The translations under genes and the position numbers were made by a program. Below the pieces are notes generated by a model. That model was not told the origin of the DNA. It ran no database searches and saw only the letters and a list, made by a program, of their open reading frames with translations. Positions 24,312-37,504 of a DNA stretch of 64,000 nucleotides are shown piece after piece. This stretch comes from Chamaecrista fasciculata (Eukaryota; Streptophyta; Magnoliopsida; Fabales; Fabaceae), in the NCBI GenBank assembly GCA_003254925.1, contig QANZ01039927.1:92712-156711 (forward strand), read 5' to 3'. Position 1 is the first letter of the stretch, and the number at the start of each line of letters is the position of its first letter.

Positions 24312-26205
24312 TATTTATTATAGAGATATACTTTTATCCGTATTTCACTATTTGACTTGTTTATCAAAGATTCATGTATAGCTCGACCCCTCCTGAAATT
24401 TGAAAAGTGTTTCTATTTTATTGTCAACCTATAAATATAGCTTGCATTGGAGCAGTAAATAAATTTAGAATTCCAATTTCGACTAAAAAAAATTCCGAGG
24501 ATATTTTCTTGGTTTGTTTCATGAAGAAAAGTTTAAGAAACCATAAAATATAAATTTGGAATACTTTATTTTGCTTTTTAAGCAAAACACCTCCTTTTTA
24601 AAGTAAATAAAATTATTTTATATTTATTCCGTTTTTTTTTCTATTAAACAAATGTATTTCATTACACAAATAAGCTTATAATTAACAAAGATATAAATTA
24701 AAGGGTATCGCGTAGCCTTTTTGGCTCTCGAGACTAAAAAGTACTGAGTCCTTTGGGGATATTCCAGACAAATGTAATGAATAATTAATTAATTATCAAA
24801 ATAAAAAGAGAACACACTTTAAGCAATAAAAAAAAACAATGAGGACAAATAAGCAACATAGGGCAATGCTTAACAAAATAACAAAGCCCATTTGTTGTAC
24901 CAATCTTCATTTTTCACCGTTAAATGGCCTGTATGGTGATGGAGGACTTTCTTCAAAGATAGTAACAAAAAAAAAAGTGAATTAATTTTTGACCCGATAG
25001 TTTTGTAGCAATGCCCAAATGGCCAAGTAACATATTTATTTATATCTTATATTACATGGTTCCACCCTTTTATGGTTGGTCAAAATTATTGAATTAAAAA
25101 AGAAAAAAAAAATCACTCACTTTCTTCTAGTTAGCCCACGTTCATTCTTATGTAAAAAAAAAATCACTCATGTTCATTCTCATTAAGTTAAAATTTTTAA
25201 TTAGTCCCAAATGTATCAGGAAATTTCAAATTGGTCCCAAACTTACTCATTTATCAATATAAAAACTTTATATAATCTTTAACTTTAAATCAATTCAAAC
25301 ATTTAACGGACACTCCAAGCCCCTAGTCTATATATATAGTTTCACAGAGATAAATTATTATCTTAAGTAATATCAAGAGTCACTAATTACATGGGTTGAG
25401 TCATGTGATTTAGATATTTTTGTAAGTAAGGAATTTGTTAACACAACTCCTTTTGTTTTTTTTTCTTTAACTTTTTCCAATAATTTGTTAATATTGAAAA
25501 TTTCATATAAATGTGTGCCAAAGAAGCGCACATAGTTCATAAGTTAAAATATAACATAATGTTTATTTAAATGAAAGATCCACAACAAAAGATTAGTCAC
25601 TGTTTTCAACGGTAAATACTCTTAGTTTATAAAGAAAATCAATATAAATAAATGTGAGTCTTGTACACACACATCTAAGCTATCAATAAGTAGTTGTAGT
25701 AAACAACTAATGATTCTCATGCACTTATAGAGAGATGATAGACTCTTTTAATTCATCATTTACCATTATTATTTTATGATCTAAATTGTTTATTTGAAAC
25801 ATGCCTATTTTATGGTATTTAAATCTTATGAGATTACATATCAATAAATAATGATGATTTATGAGTTTTAAATTTGTTTATGAGTATTAAAATAATTTAA
25901 TATGTCTTTAAATTGTTTAAAGAATCTCAATATCTATAGCTAAATTTTCTATGTATTGGCTAAATTGATCTACATTTGGAGAACAAATTTCACAATAACT
26001 TATTGAATTTTTATCTTGTGCTATGACTGTGAGTCATTATTCAAAACAATAAATTTTTGTATAATCTTGTGGATGGTTACTTCCTAATTTATCGAAGGAT
26101 TACATAGTATTTATTAAGGATACTATCTTTATAATACAACTCGAATGGACAATATCTTATATTTATACACTAACTGTTATTACATGTAGGGGATATGTAT
26201 AAAAT
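24312..26205. other. AT-rich gene-free spacer
   Basis: No gene or clear repeat end recognised. Confidence 0.45.
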
Positions 26206-26408
26206 TGTAGTCTGAAATAGAGGGCAAGTTAAACAAGGCTTTATTGGGGCTTAGGATCATTGCCTTTGTGCTCTGCTTGATATCTTTTTCAGTTTTGGCT
26301 GCTGATACACATCAAGGTTGGGCTCTGGACTCCTTCTATTTGTACAAGGAATTCAGGTATACTTTGTCAGTGAATGTAATAGGTTTTATGTATTCTGGAT
26401 TGCAAAAT
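26206..26408 (+). pseudogene. Exon fragment of a CASP-like (CASPL4-type) membrane protein
   Basis: An open stretch reads KALLGLRIIAFVLCLISFSV, then AADTHQGWALDSFYLYKEFR, then YTLSVNVIGFMYSGLQ. These are the first transmembrane helix, the loop and the start of the second helix of CASP-like proteins of the 4A type, four-helix membrane proteins related to the Casparian strip scaffold. A possible splice acceptor (ttgtag) precedes it. No other CASPL exon was found on either side in the window, so it is a fragment, possibly cut off when the neighbouring repeats arrived; a copia LTR starts about 50 bp downstream. Confidence 0.7.
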
Positions 26409-26456
26409 GTATAAAATTGTAAGATACAAAATAGTTCGAGTAGCGTCATAAGGACA

Positions 26457-29400
26457 CTGTCCTAAAAAGATATTCCCAACTCCTCAGAAATTAAGAAGCG
26501 GCAGTCCCCAGGATTAAACGAACCCTTCTTATTGTTTCAACTAAACAACAAGGTGACAAAATAGGAGAAGATAGAAATTCAGCAGGCTAGGTACTGATTA
26601 GTCCTTGAGCCTATTCCACCGTTGAATATAATATGAGCCAGCAAAAGAAACGATAGACACAAAGCTATGAGTGATTAAGACAATTTAATCACACATTTAA
26701 ATTTCCATAAACCATTATTATTTCCTGATTTGTAACAACTCATTAAAGAGTCATTAAAACAATTTAATCAAATATTAAATTGTATTAATACTCATAAAGA
26801 TGATTTTGAATTATCATAAAAGGAAAGTTTCAAATAATAAATATCAGAAAATAATAATGATTAAAACAAATATTGACTCTTCTCAAAATTAGGCAATTTG
26901 GAACTTTTATTTGACACACTCTAATATTATATTATATATAATATTTCCAACAATCCCCCACATGTGTCAAATAAACCTTCATTTCTTTTACTGAATTTTA
27001 TTCACGTGTATAACCATTGTATCTAGTGTCATTAACGACTTAAACTAGACCTAGACCAATAATTCTTGATACACAGAGATGTTAGTGAAGCAGGCTTCTA
27101 TGAACCAACAACTCTTGGTGTGTAACAGAGGTACTAAGGGTCAGATTATACCCCCACATTTCTGCTATTAACGTCGTTTTTGCACGTTATTTCGGCCATG
27201 TGCGCGCCTGGTGTATAACGAATGCTTTAGAGATTTTTGCCATAATCTCATAGGAGCGGTCCCACTCCACATTCGTAGAGGTGATTTCATAAAGTGTACC
27301 TGCACTTATACACCGTCTCATAACTATGAAATCATTAAGAGTTTTACTCATCCTCACAAAAAATGCAGCCTAGCACTTTCTCACACCATAGGAATAGGAC
27401 ATAACAATTTTTAGTGTTAGCAGAACTAATAAACGACTTGTTCTTACCCATTGAACCTTATTCATGGGGTCACCAAACTCAAAGGTTGGGTTGTCATCGC
27501 TGTTAATTTCAAATTGGATTTAGTCTCATTCCCCTCGATGTTTCAATTTACTTCCTCCAAAGAGGCTTCGTTAACGGATTCGCAAAATTCACATTTTACA
27601 TAATCAATTGAGGTTACACCATTTTTTAGTAGCTGCATCACAATATTATGTCTCAATCGAATATACCATATTTTATATTACTTCTCAAGTATCTCAATAC
27701 TCTTACCAAGACCTCTCAACATTCATTGTTTGGATAATGAGTATATTTGCTCAATCTACACATAGCATAAGCTATTTAGGCCTGGTATAAGTGCAACAGA
27801 TTTTCAATAATCTGTGCATAAACAGATTCTCAATAATCTGTGTATAAATAGATTCTCAATAATCTATGCATATCTAGATTGAGTCACAATATCTCCTCTA
27901 GTAAAGATTTACCAAATTATTTAAACTTTCTCAGAATCTTCTCAACACAATATTCTTGAGAAAGTAAGACACCATATTCTTCCTTATAATTTTAACACCC
28001 AAAATCACGTTTATTTCACAAAATCTCTTTTTTATATAAAAATAGATGCATTGAAAGCCTTCGTTTTCATGTACAATACTCATACTTGTACAAAGAAAAC
28101 AAAATAAATAACACAATCACCATTCACAACTTTAGTGTAAATACATATTTTCACTTCAACAATTTTAGAACCAACTTTTTCCATTTTAAAACAGGTAATA
28201 AAACTTAACAAAATACTCCCATACTTTCAAAAATTTCAAATTAGGCACATAACCTTTCCACACAAATACCATTTAACTATAAATATTATCCACTCTATCG
28301 GATTTAACTCTCTTTTTTTTTCCCACATCCACATGATATTCTACCTTTGTTTTATAAATTAATATTTCACAAACTTTTTCACATAATATATAAAATACCA
28401 ATACAACCTAATTAACTCACTATAAATTTATATATTTTTTTTCCATCACTCAAAAACCAACGTGCATCCACACAAATATATATATATATATATACATTTA
28501 GTAAATAATAAAACAAAAATTCCAATACACGTTATATCACTTCTAAAATATATATGTACTGACAAGACCAACATTTGTCATACTAATCAACTCTTGCAGA
28601 ATTATACAATTAAGATATTATAAATTAATATAATACTCCAACCAAAAATTAAATATAAAACACCATATCAACAACACTCAATATAAATAATCTTTGATTA
28701 CAATCACCCTTGTCACAAAATCATTATTTTTGTCATTATAATCTTGTCAGATTTAAATGACACTTTAATCCTACTTTTTCACTAACAGAGCAACAAAACT
28801 TAAATTTTCTCTCACTCTAAGTATATACAGAACATCATTTAGTTGAAAACCTTTTCTTGTTGTGAACCTAATTACAACTCTTTCTTTTCCAAGAATCTTC
28901 CTTGGTAGTTCTGGAATTAACAAGATAGATTTATCATCCCCTTCTTCAAAGGGGGATACAGTTCTTTATTAGAACAAATGTCCCTTGTAGCACCAAAATC
29001 TATCACCCATTTTTCATATCACATATGAATAGAAAATCAGAGAGCATTGCAATAATAATTTAATTATTATTGTCTTCATCTCTATAACCAAATTCTCATT
29101 TGATTCAGAAGGATTATCACACTTTTAATTATTCTCATTTGATAATGTTTTGATATACTACACACGTAACAAGTATATTTTAATGAAATATTAGGATTAG
29201 ACTCATTAGATTTGTAATCAAATTTTTCACAATCTTATTATAAAATAAATCAACATACCTCTTGACATAAAATTAATTCTACTATCTCCTTCTATGTTCG
29301 TACCATTTTGATGAAATTTGCAAATTCTTTTTCCGATCAGTGAAGAATAAAAAATGACGACGCTTCAAAATTGAATTAATCAATTTGGCAATTTGCATCA

Positions 29401-29887
29401 AGAACCTCTTCTTTACTTTTCTTCCTTTTCTTTCGACGTGTGCGCCTTGCCTCTCACTTTGGAATTGGGGTTAACAATTGAATAGATATTTCGCAACCCC
29501 TCAAAAATTAAGAAGGCGGCAGTCCCCAAAATTAAATGAACCCTTGATAGAAATTCAGCAAGTTAGGTACTGATTAGTTATGAGCCAGCAAAAGAAACGT
29601 TAGACACAAAACTATGAGTGATTAAGACAATTTAATCACACATTTTAATTTCCATAAACTCTTATTATTTCCTGATTTGTAACAACATCAAAGATGATTT
29701 AATCAAATATTAAATTGTATTAATACTCATAAAGATGATTTTGAATTATCATAAAAGGAAAGTTTTAAATAATAAATATCAAAAAATAATAATGATTAAA
29801 ACATAGATTGGCTCTTCTCAAAATTATACATTTTAGAACTTTTATTTGACACACTCTAATATTATATTATATATAATATTTCCAACA
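26457..29887 (-). mobile_element. Old Ty1/copia element with two LTRs, broken
   Basis: Two direct copies of a ~400-490-bp sequence (about 26457-26952 and 29478-29887) flank a ~2.5-kb interior. On the - strand each begins TGTTGGAAATATT. A purine tract (tgtggggga) lies beside the left copy, which is therefore the 3' LTR. A copia protease-like motif (WVIDFGATRDIC) is visible at about 28970-29015 on the - strand. The interior is much shorter than in a full element and has no long frame. The LTRs differ visibly, so the insertion is old. Confidence 0.75.
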
Positions 29888-31130
29888 TTACATTGTTCTA
29901 ATTCTTATTTTCTTAGTATTTATGAGTTAAAAAAAATATCACATTACATATACACACAAGGAACTAAATAATGTGAATATGAAATGCATGCAACTTTAAA
30001 CATATAATAAATAATTTTAAACATTCCAATTGTCACTACTATACAAAATAGCATGATCAACAACTTTAAACACACCACAAGTCCATAATACAAATACTAT
30101 TACATGCATGTTTCAAATTAAATTTACTACTATGAAATATGCACCATACGAAAAAGAATGTTAAAAAAAAACAACTCTAATAAATAATTGCTTCGCGTTT
30201 CTTCAAATATATTTGCATTTGTACCAAATTTATTTTTGTCAATATTTTTAATAAACTAACTTTTGGGTTGACTCACCCATAAGTTATAGGCTAAGTGATC
30301 ATTGACGAAATTAAGATTTTTAATAATAAATTGAGAATTTGTCAATTCGTTCTTATCAGTTAGGATTAAAAAGATGATTGTGTTAGATCCATTTTGACAA
30401 CTATACTCTTAATTAGGCTTACAAATGAAGTAAATAATAATAAATAATTATTAGAGGTAAAATTATGTTAACTACTTAAGTAAGTTAATACCAAAAAAAA
30501 ACCTACTTAAGAAAGTTTGATATTCTAAATAATATTTTGTTTTGTTTTCTATTTTTTTTAAAAATATTCCCAATATTATAGATCCAGTGGATGCAGGCAA
30601 ACATTTCAACATTAAAAAAAAAGCAAGAGAGGAAAAAAAATATAACAAAATAAGAATATGTTCCCTCAAAATGGAAAAGATTGCATATCGAGAAAAGAGA
30701 AATAGAGAAAAATAAATGAAAACTAAAAAAGGGCTATCATAATTATAACTCTTGATGATTTTTTCCTTATTCTTTCACTTCACAATAATTTCTAGTTAAA
30801 TCTTTTTTTTTGGTCAATAATTTCTAGTTAAATCGTAGAGGTGCTTCACAAAAGAACACTTTTTGTTTTTTGAAATGGACTGAGCCCAGTAGTAGCTGAA
30901 TGAGTCATAATTAAATCTGTGTCAAATAAAAATTGTAAAATGGACTGAGCCCATGCCATGAANGGGTAATAAGGTGATGGAACACATAATGGTTCGCTTG
31001 GGCGGATGACTTGAAATATAAAACTAATTCAAATATTTAGTTAACTCTCCAAGGACCCAATGGATTAATTAGCTACATAAATGACTCACTAGAACACCTT
31101 ACTTTATGTTAAAAAGTAAGAACCCATGTT
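29888..31130. other. AT-rich gene-free spacer
   Basis: No gene recognised. There is one ambiguous base at 30963. Short duplicated words (tttctagttaaatc twice near 30790-30833) occur. Confidence 0.4.
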
Positions 31131-33300
31131 TTTTTTTTAACAAACAAGATTTCATTCGAAACGAGAACCAAGCAACAACACACTCAAAGAAGAAAACAAC
31201 AAACACTCAAAATACAAGGCAGTAAGAATACAACAAAACTAGAAAAAAAAAACCAGCAAAAATTAACCAATTCCTACATCTTCATTAGTCACCTTAAGAT
31301 CTCTTGTCAAAATAGTAACAAAAGGAGATGGGGTGAAATCACCCAACCCCAAAGGCACAAATCTCTAACGTCATTTTTGACAAGGCAATCAGCCGCCAAA
31401 TTGATCTTTCTACTAACAAAATTAACATAAACAACATTAAAAAAAAATCCAACAGCAATAGGATATCATCCAAAATTGCAGAGCAACTCCAGTGAATACT
31501 AGAGCTCTTACTGTTGATAGCCTTCACCAAAACCTAACAATCAGATTCAACTTTAGCTTTCTTAATCCCTAGATTTCTAGCCAGCACCAAAGCTCTCCTC
31601 ATAACCTCAGCTTCACCCATGAAAGTTGAAGAAACTTTACAGGAGCTACTCAAACTATCAATGACAGCCCCCTCCTCATTTCTCAAAACAGACCCAGTCC
31701 CTCCTCTATTGAGGCTACTCACATAAGCACCATCAATATTGATCTTCAAAAAATTACTAAGAGGGCAGACCTAGCAGACATCAGCATTAGAAACCTCAGC
31801 AACAATATCATCCCCAAACTTCAAAACATCGGCCTTCCTAAATTCAGCAACACTGAGATTTATTCTCATACACACTTCAATAGGGTTAATGTCCACAAAG
31901 TCATACACAACACTACATCTAGCCTTGCAAATATGCCAACAAGTGAACCCCACAAAACATTGAGCCAAATCATCAACCATATTATTCCCAACCAATATAT
32001 TCTCACACTATCTTCCAAAACAAGAGATGTTGTCCTTCCTAATTCTTATACTAGCAATAGTCCTATACCACGAATTTTGAGCCTATTTACTAATTAACAA
32101 TAAATCAACAATAAATGTTCAACCGACTCTTCCTCACTATTCCAGACATGACATAAAGAATTATAACAACATCTTGTCTCTCCAAAGTAGGCATGGCACC
32201 CGCGCGGGGCGGGGACGGGGGAGACACTCCCCGTCCCCGCGAACTAACTCTCTCCCCGTCCCCGTCCCCGATCCCCGCTGTGGGGAATTTTTTCTCCCCA
32301 TCCCCGTTCCCCGCTGTCCCCGCGTTCCCCGCGGGGATCCCCGCCCCGCAGTTTTTTTTTTTCAAAAAAATATTAAGGAGGACCAAAAATACAATTTTCA
32401 CAAAACAAAGGAGGACCAGAAATACAATTTTCACAAAACAAAGGAGGACCAGAAATACAATTTTCACCAAACAATGGTGAACTGTCGACGATGGAAGACG
32501 GAGATGGGAGACGATGGAAGACGACGGACGACGATGGAAGATGCTGAGAAGATGGTGAAATGGCTGTGAACTGTCGACGATGGAAGACGGAGATGGGAGA
32601 CGATGGACGACGACGGATGACGTAGGAACTGTCGAACTGACTGTGACCGGAATGGGGAAATGGCTGGCCGACGACGGAGAAGACAGTGAACTGAAGAGAA
32701 GACAGCGATTTCGAACTGAAGAGAATACGGCGAACTTACCAACTGAAGAGAAGACGACGGAAGGTGACGGGAGACGATGGAAGACGACGGACGAAGAGGA
32801 AGAGGAAGAGTGGCGAAGGGCAACAACGGCGGTGTTGGTGATGGTAGGCAACAGTGGCGGCTAGCAAAGGGTTTTGAATTTGAAGTGAAGGAGGTGAACG
32901 GCGAGGGTGAGAGTGAGGAACGAGGATATGCGGCTAGGTTAGATTTTAGGGGTTTGTGAGTTGTGATATAAATCTAAGGGCCCAAAATCAATCATCAAAT
33001 TTCAATCTAACGGACAGAAATCATTTATGTAATAATAATTATAAAAAAAATATAAAATATATATAATTCGGGGACGGGGACCCCGCGGGGCGGGGGACAT
33101 ACTCCCCGTCCCCATCCCCGAACTCTCTTCGGGGTGAATTTTAACCCCGTCCCCGACCCCGCGGGGAATTTTTCCCCGCATCTGGGGATCCCCGCCGCGG
33201 GGATCCCCGCGGGGACCCGAGTAATGGGGATTTTTTGCCATCCCTACTCCAAAGAACCTAAATGCAAATCTGGATAGTTCTCAAACCCAATAACAATTTG
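31131..33300 (-). mobile_element. 5'-truncated LINE (L1-type) 3' end, interrupted by a hAT element
   Basis: On the - strand, from 33300 to 31131, the sequence shows a zinc-binding stretch (CHVWNSEEESVEHLLLIC at about 32100-32153), a LWHICKAR-like linker (FTCWHICKARCSVVYDF), and an RNase H domain (MKINIDGAYVSSLNRGGTGS at 31749, EAEVMRRALVLARN, KVESDC, then NAADCL-like words). A 3' tail of about 200 nt and an A run (T run at 31131-31139 on +) follow. Several stops and frame changes break it (for example a stop before the RNase H start near 31770). A hAT element sits at 32188-33246. The reverse transcriptase and endonuclease parts are missing. Confidence 0.8.
32188..33246. mobile_element. GC-rich non-autonomous hAT-type element with 8-bp target duplication
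   Basis: Inverted ends TAGGCATGGCA and the complement of TGCCATCCCTA are flanked by identical 8-mers CTCCAAAG (32180-32187 and 33247-33254). Both ends hold C-rich/G-rich arrays built from cccc-gtcccc-gcgg words, which are mutually inverted. The middle has three 33-bp units (aggaggaccagaaatacaat...) at about 32374-32475 and a ~92-bp tandem pair near 32475-32640. No transposase is seen; the serine-rich frames are low-complexity artefacts. It is inserted in the zinc-binding region of a LINE. Confidence 0.9.
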
Positions 33301-33690
33301 AAAAAGAAAATATTTTAGATTTGCATTTAGGTTTAGAAAAATTGTTATTGGGTTTGATTAAACATTTTTTCAATTTTAGAAAACTACGAACATTTTTTCA
33401 AAAAATAAATATTTTAAAAAAATTTTCTATTATTTTTCAAAGTTATAAATTTTCTTAATCCAATAATCAATTAAAACCTAGACGAATAATAATTCCTTGA
33501 TTCAGTATCCAAACACGATGATCTGATATCCAAGGGATACCATATCCGCGTCACCAAACGCTCAATTCTCACTCAAAGGCTTACCTTATCTCTCACAAAT
33601 TCATAATACCCCGAGTTCTTCTTCTCTTCACTCAGTCTCCAAAAGTCTCAAACTTCAAAACCATCCTTCTCTGTTGTGAATTGCGTCCAA
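33301..33690. other. Spacer and probable promoter of the downstream gene
   Basis: AT-rich, then a CT-rich stretch (33570-33675) that is likely the 5' leader. A local double inverted repeat at its left edge is described in the findings. Confidence 0.4.
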
Positions 33691-35485
33691 ATGGCGAAAG
33701 GCAAGAAGCAGCTTATGTCTTCAGCTCCATGGAGAGGCGAAGAAGAAGCCCAAGACGAGTTCGCAGACGCGAAGCTCAAAGTCACTAACCAACCCGGTTC
33801 CACTCCCATTATGCACGTCCCTCGCAAGAAGTCCGGCCACCGTCACGGCGACGCCGACGACGATGACGACGACTCACTCGTTATTGATCCTGAGCTTCGC
33901 TACAGCTTCCAGCGCAATTTTCAGGTTCACCCCCTTAATCCCTTATCCTAATTTCTTTGGATTTTACAATCGCAGGTCACAATTTTGTTGGTTTTAATCG
34001 AATTGAGTTTCCGATGCAACTGTAGTTTTCGTTCTTTGTCTTTTTTGGTGTGATGGGTCTTGAAGTTGTATGTTGTTATTAGTTTTCAGTTCTATTAGGT
34101 TTTGCTCTGTAACAAGACGTCTTCATTCTTATGCCCAATGATGAGTGATCATTTCATGATGGCACATGCAACAACATTTTAAGCCTCTCCATGCCTTCTG
34201 CCTTTCTTCTCACTGCCATTACCTGCTGCTGCTGCTGCTGCTGCTGCTTTTGTTGTTGTTGTTGTTATTATTATTATTATTATTATTATTTTTGGCAGTG
34301 GAAGAGATGGTGGAGGTTGTGGTGTCATGTGCACTACCTATGTTGAGAGGCATTTAGTGATGTTGATAAAGTGCTCATGCTAAAATCTGAGGGCACGGTT
34401 AATATGATTTGGTAGTTTAAACATGTCATTGGGGATGGCAATCGTGTTGGTTTTGATTAAGTTGATTTTCTAGTGCTACCGTAGTTGTCATCCTTTGTCA
34501 ATTTTTGTGGGATGGCGTTATTGATTGCTTTTATTGCCTGACTTGTTATGTTTGTTTTCCTGTTGGTTCCTTATGATGGTGATGGTTTATGCTTGAAAGC
34601 CTAATCATCACTGCCAGAGTAGTTTGTACAAAATTGCATACTTACGTTTTTTTATCTGTATAAAATAAACTTGGTCGCCACTTGCTCTGAAACATGGTAT
34701 TGGTGGGTTGCTGAGGGTGTGATTGTTTTCCTGTTCCCTTTTCTCTGTGGAATCAGCATCATTAAAGTGTCTTCTTTATGTTAAATGTGCATCTATGAAA
34801 CTATGAGGATTTGTTTGTGATAATTGTTGTTTAAGCATTAATATGCACAGTATCAATTTTCTGCTACTCTATTTTTGAAGACTCAATATAACACTTCTGC
34901 TGTCCAAAACTGTCCGTAATCACCTAATCCTCACCCGTCCTGCCTCATAAAGCCCTGTTTAGGTCTTCTAACATAAACTCTGTAAATAAGAAGCACATCA
35001 CATTTAATTGTAAGTTGTAACTAATATCTGTTGCCGGCATATGCCGACTTGAGTTGTAAGTAATAACCTAACCTTTTGGGCAAGGTTATATCTTGCATTG
35101 CATATATAGACTCTGAGTATGCTGGAGCTGGGAACTCCCTCCACACATCTATTTATGGTCGGCCTCAATGGGTGGTGAAGCTGCCCTCTTTTTTTTTTTT
35201 TTTNTTTTTTTTTTTTTTTTTTCTTTCCTTTCCTTTCTCTTAAATCTTAATTTCTACTTGGTGTTCTTGAAGTTGTATGCTGTTATTAGTTTTCAGTTCT
35301 ATTGGATTATGCTCTGTAACAACTAACAAGACTATTAAACTTTTCCAATTCTCCGTATTTGAATTTAATGTCAGTCTTCCTTCTTATGCCCAATGACGAA
35401 TGATCATTTCATGATGGTACTTCCAACATCATTTTAAGCCTCTCCATGTCTTCTTCTTCTTCTTCTTCTTCTTCTTCTTTTGTTA

Positions 35486-35529
<44 letters not shown>

Positions 35530-37504
35530 TTGGCAGTGGTAGAGATGGTGGAGGTTGTGGTGTCATGTGCACTACCTATGTTGAGAGGCATTTAGTGATG
35601 TTGATAAAGTACCCATGCTAAAATCTGAGGGCACAGTTGATATGATTTGGTAGTTTAAACATGTTATTGGGGTTATTATTATTATTATTATTATTATTTT
35701 GGCAGTGGTAGAGATGGTGGAGGTTGTGGTGTCATGTGCACTACCTATGTTGAGAGGCATTTAGTGATGTTGATAAAGTACCCATGCTAAAATCTGAGGG
35801 CACAGTTGATATGATTTGGTAGTTTAAACATGTTATTGGGGCCCTGTTTATTGTATGTGCTACACATTTGAATTCTGCTAATATGTGTCACTGCCTGCAA
35901 CTTGAACATTCAAGAAATTAAACTTAACTGTTCTTCTATTCATCGTATACGTTAGTACTTAGTAGTTTACTGTAACATTTTGTATACTTCACTGTACCAT
36001 TGACACGTCAAATTTCAAATAATATGGAACATGAGATGATCAGGGATACTGTTAAAGTAAAACACAATCATTACTCTATATATTCCAAGTAAAACACAAT
36101 CATTGGTTGTGTGAAGATCTGGTATGCATGATGCTACCTCACTTAGTTCGGGTCACATGTTTGCCCTACTGTAACAACGGGAAGTAACTGATATTTATGT
36201 CTGATGTAGCTGATTTGACTGATATTGATGATTGCTCCACTTAGACTTTTACCATGTGAATTTTGAAGTTCATTGTTCAGTAGCCTTTGGTTGCACTAGT
36301 AAACCAGCTGTTTTTTTTCATTCCTTATGTAAGATAAGGATTCCTTTCTCCTTATGTAATCGGTGTTCCAGCAGATGAAATTTTATTGACTGTCTGAGCA
36401 ACCAGATGATTGATATCCTATTAATGGCCCTTAATTCCCCCCTCCCCTGACAAGAGAAGAATCTTTATTGTGTGGAGTAGAGGTTTAGTTTTGTGATTAA
36501 CTATTACAAGTAGTTAAATATTATTTTGAATTGAATACATATATTTGAAACATCCCGGTTAGTGTAAGGTCCTCAATTTATTGTTGCGTTTGGTTTTTCA
36601 TCAACTTCATTATTTGTATTCTGTTAGATTATTGATTTATTAACTCTAAATGACTACACATCTTCCTGTTTGGACATTTAATGTAGCATCCACTTGGTTC
36701 TTTTTCAAGTTTTAGATGAATTTTTATTTCGTACTTGCAGTTCCTTCAACGAGTTTTCAGCATTGACACTCTGGTGAAACCTCTTCCTCCCGCCATGCAA
36801 TACAATGCTTCTCGCAACTTGAGCTTCTTTACACGCATCTTCACACAATTCTTTGGTGAGTTGGATTCCTTTCACACACAGGTAGTAAATGGTATTATAT
36901 GTATTGGGTAATTCTCTGGAGAGGCTGACATTTCAATTACTTGGACATTCTGACAATTTGATAAATCTCCAGGTTGTTGAATTGCGAATTAAAAAACTAA
37001 CCCGAGAAAAAAAAGTAGAGCTCTCAGTAGAATTACCCCATACTTAGGAAGCATAATCTTCTCTTTTTATCAGTCTAGCAGTGATATTTCTTTGCCTCCC
37101 AAGATATTTTACATTGGGAGATGATGAATTCATGAGGCTTAAATCATCTGTTTTTCAGTGCCTATATACTTATGGCAGTCTCAGCCTTTTCATTCTACTG
37201 TGTTTTGAATTATATATCTTCTAAACTGACTTTTTCTCGGTATGGGATATTTGAAAGCAAAAATGCTCATGATAGTCAAAATCAAAATTTATCAGGATAA
37301 ACCTTAATTTTTGGTTTTTTTAATATAGTTGTCATCAACAAATCCTGCTTTCAAGTTCAGTGAAGCATTCATTGAACTTTTGAGACTACCCTGTTTTGAT
37401 TAACACGGTTTGTCATTTGCTATACTGCAGATCCTGAAGGTATTGCAAATGCCCAGAAATCACTGGGCATTGGACAGGAAGAGAAAGTGCGTCGTGTACG
37501 TTAG
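33691..37504 (+). CDS. Conserved plant protein of unknown function, 140 aa
   Basis: Exons 33691-33924, 36741-36855 and 37431-37504 join at GT-AG sites into one frame of 140 aa. The start is the ATG giving MAKGKKQLMSSAPWRGEEEA. The N-terminal half is basic then polar, with a run of seven aspartates (DADDDDDDSLVIDPELRYSF). The C-terminal half is compact and hydrophobic (FLQRVFSIDTLVKPLPPAMQ, NLSFFTRIFTQFFDPEGIAN) and ends in the basic tail KVRRVR. I have the impression this matches a short plant-specific family without known function; no domain name is claimed. Intron 1 is 2.8 kb and full of duplications; there is no sign of damage in the exons. Confidence 0.8.
34060..35860 (+). repeat. Segmental duplications with triplet runs inside intron 1
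   Basis: A ~370-bp block at about 34070-34440 recurs at about 35265-35660. Its last ~150 bp (ttttggcagtgg... to gtttaaacatgttattgggg) recurs a third time at 35695-35840. Each block holds triplet runs: CTG, then GTT, then ATT in the first; CTT then ATT in the second; ATT alone in the third. A poly-T run with an ambiguous base lies at 35191-35222. Confidence 0.85.

Noticed and set aside
32105-32851. 248-codon serine-rich frame on - and overlapping frames on +
   Set aside because: They lie in the GC arrays and tandem units of the hAT element; composition is low complexity and several frames are open at once, as expected by chance in such sequence.
34166-34357. Poly-leucine frame
   Set aside because: Produced by CTG/GTT/ATT triplet runs inside an intron.
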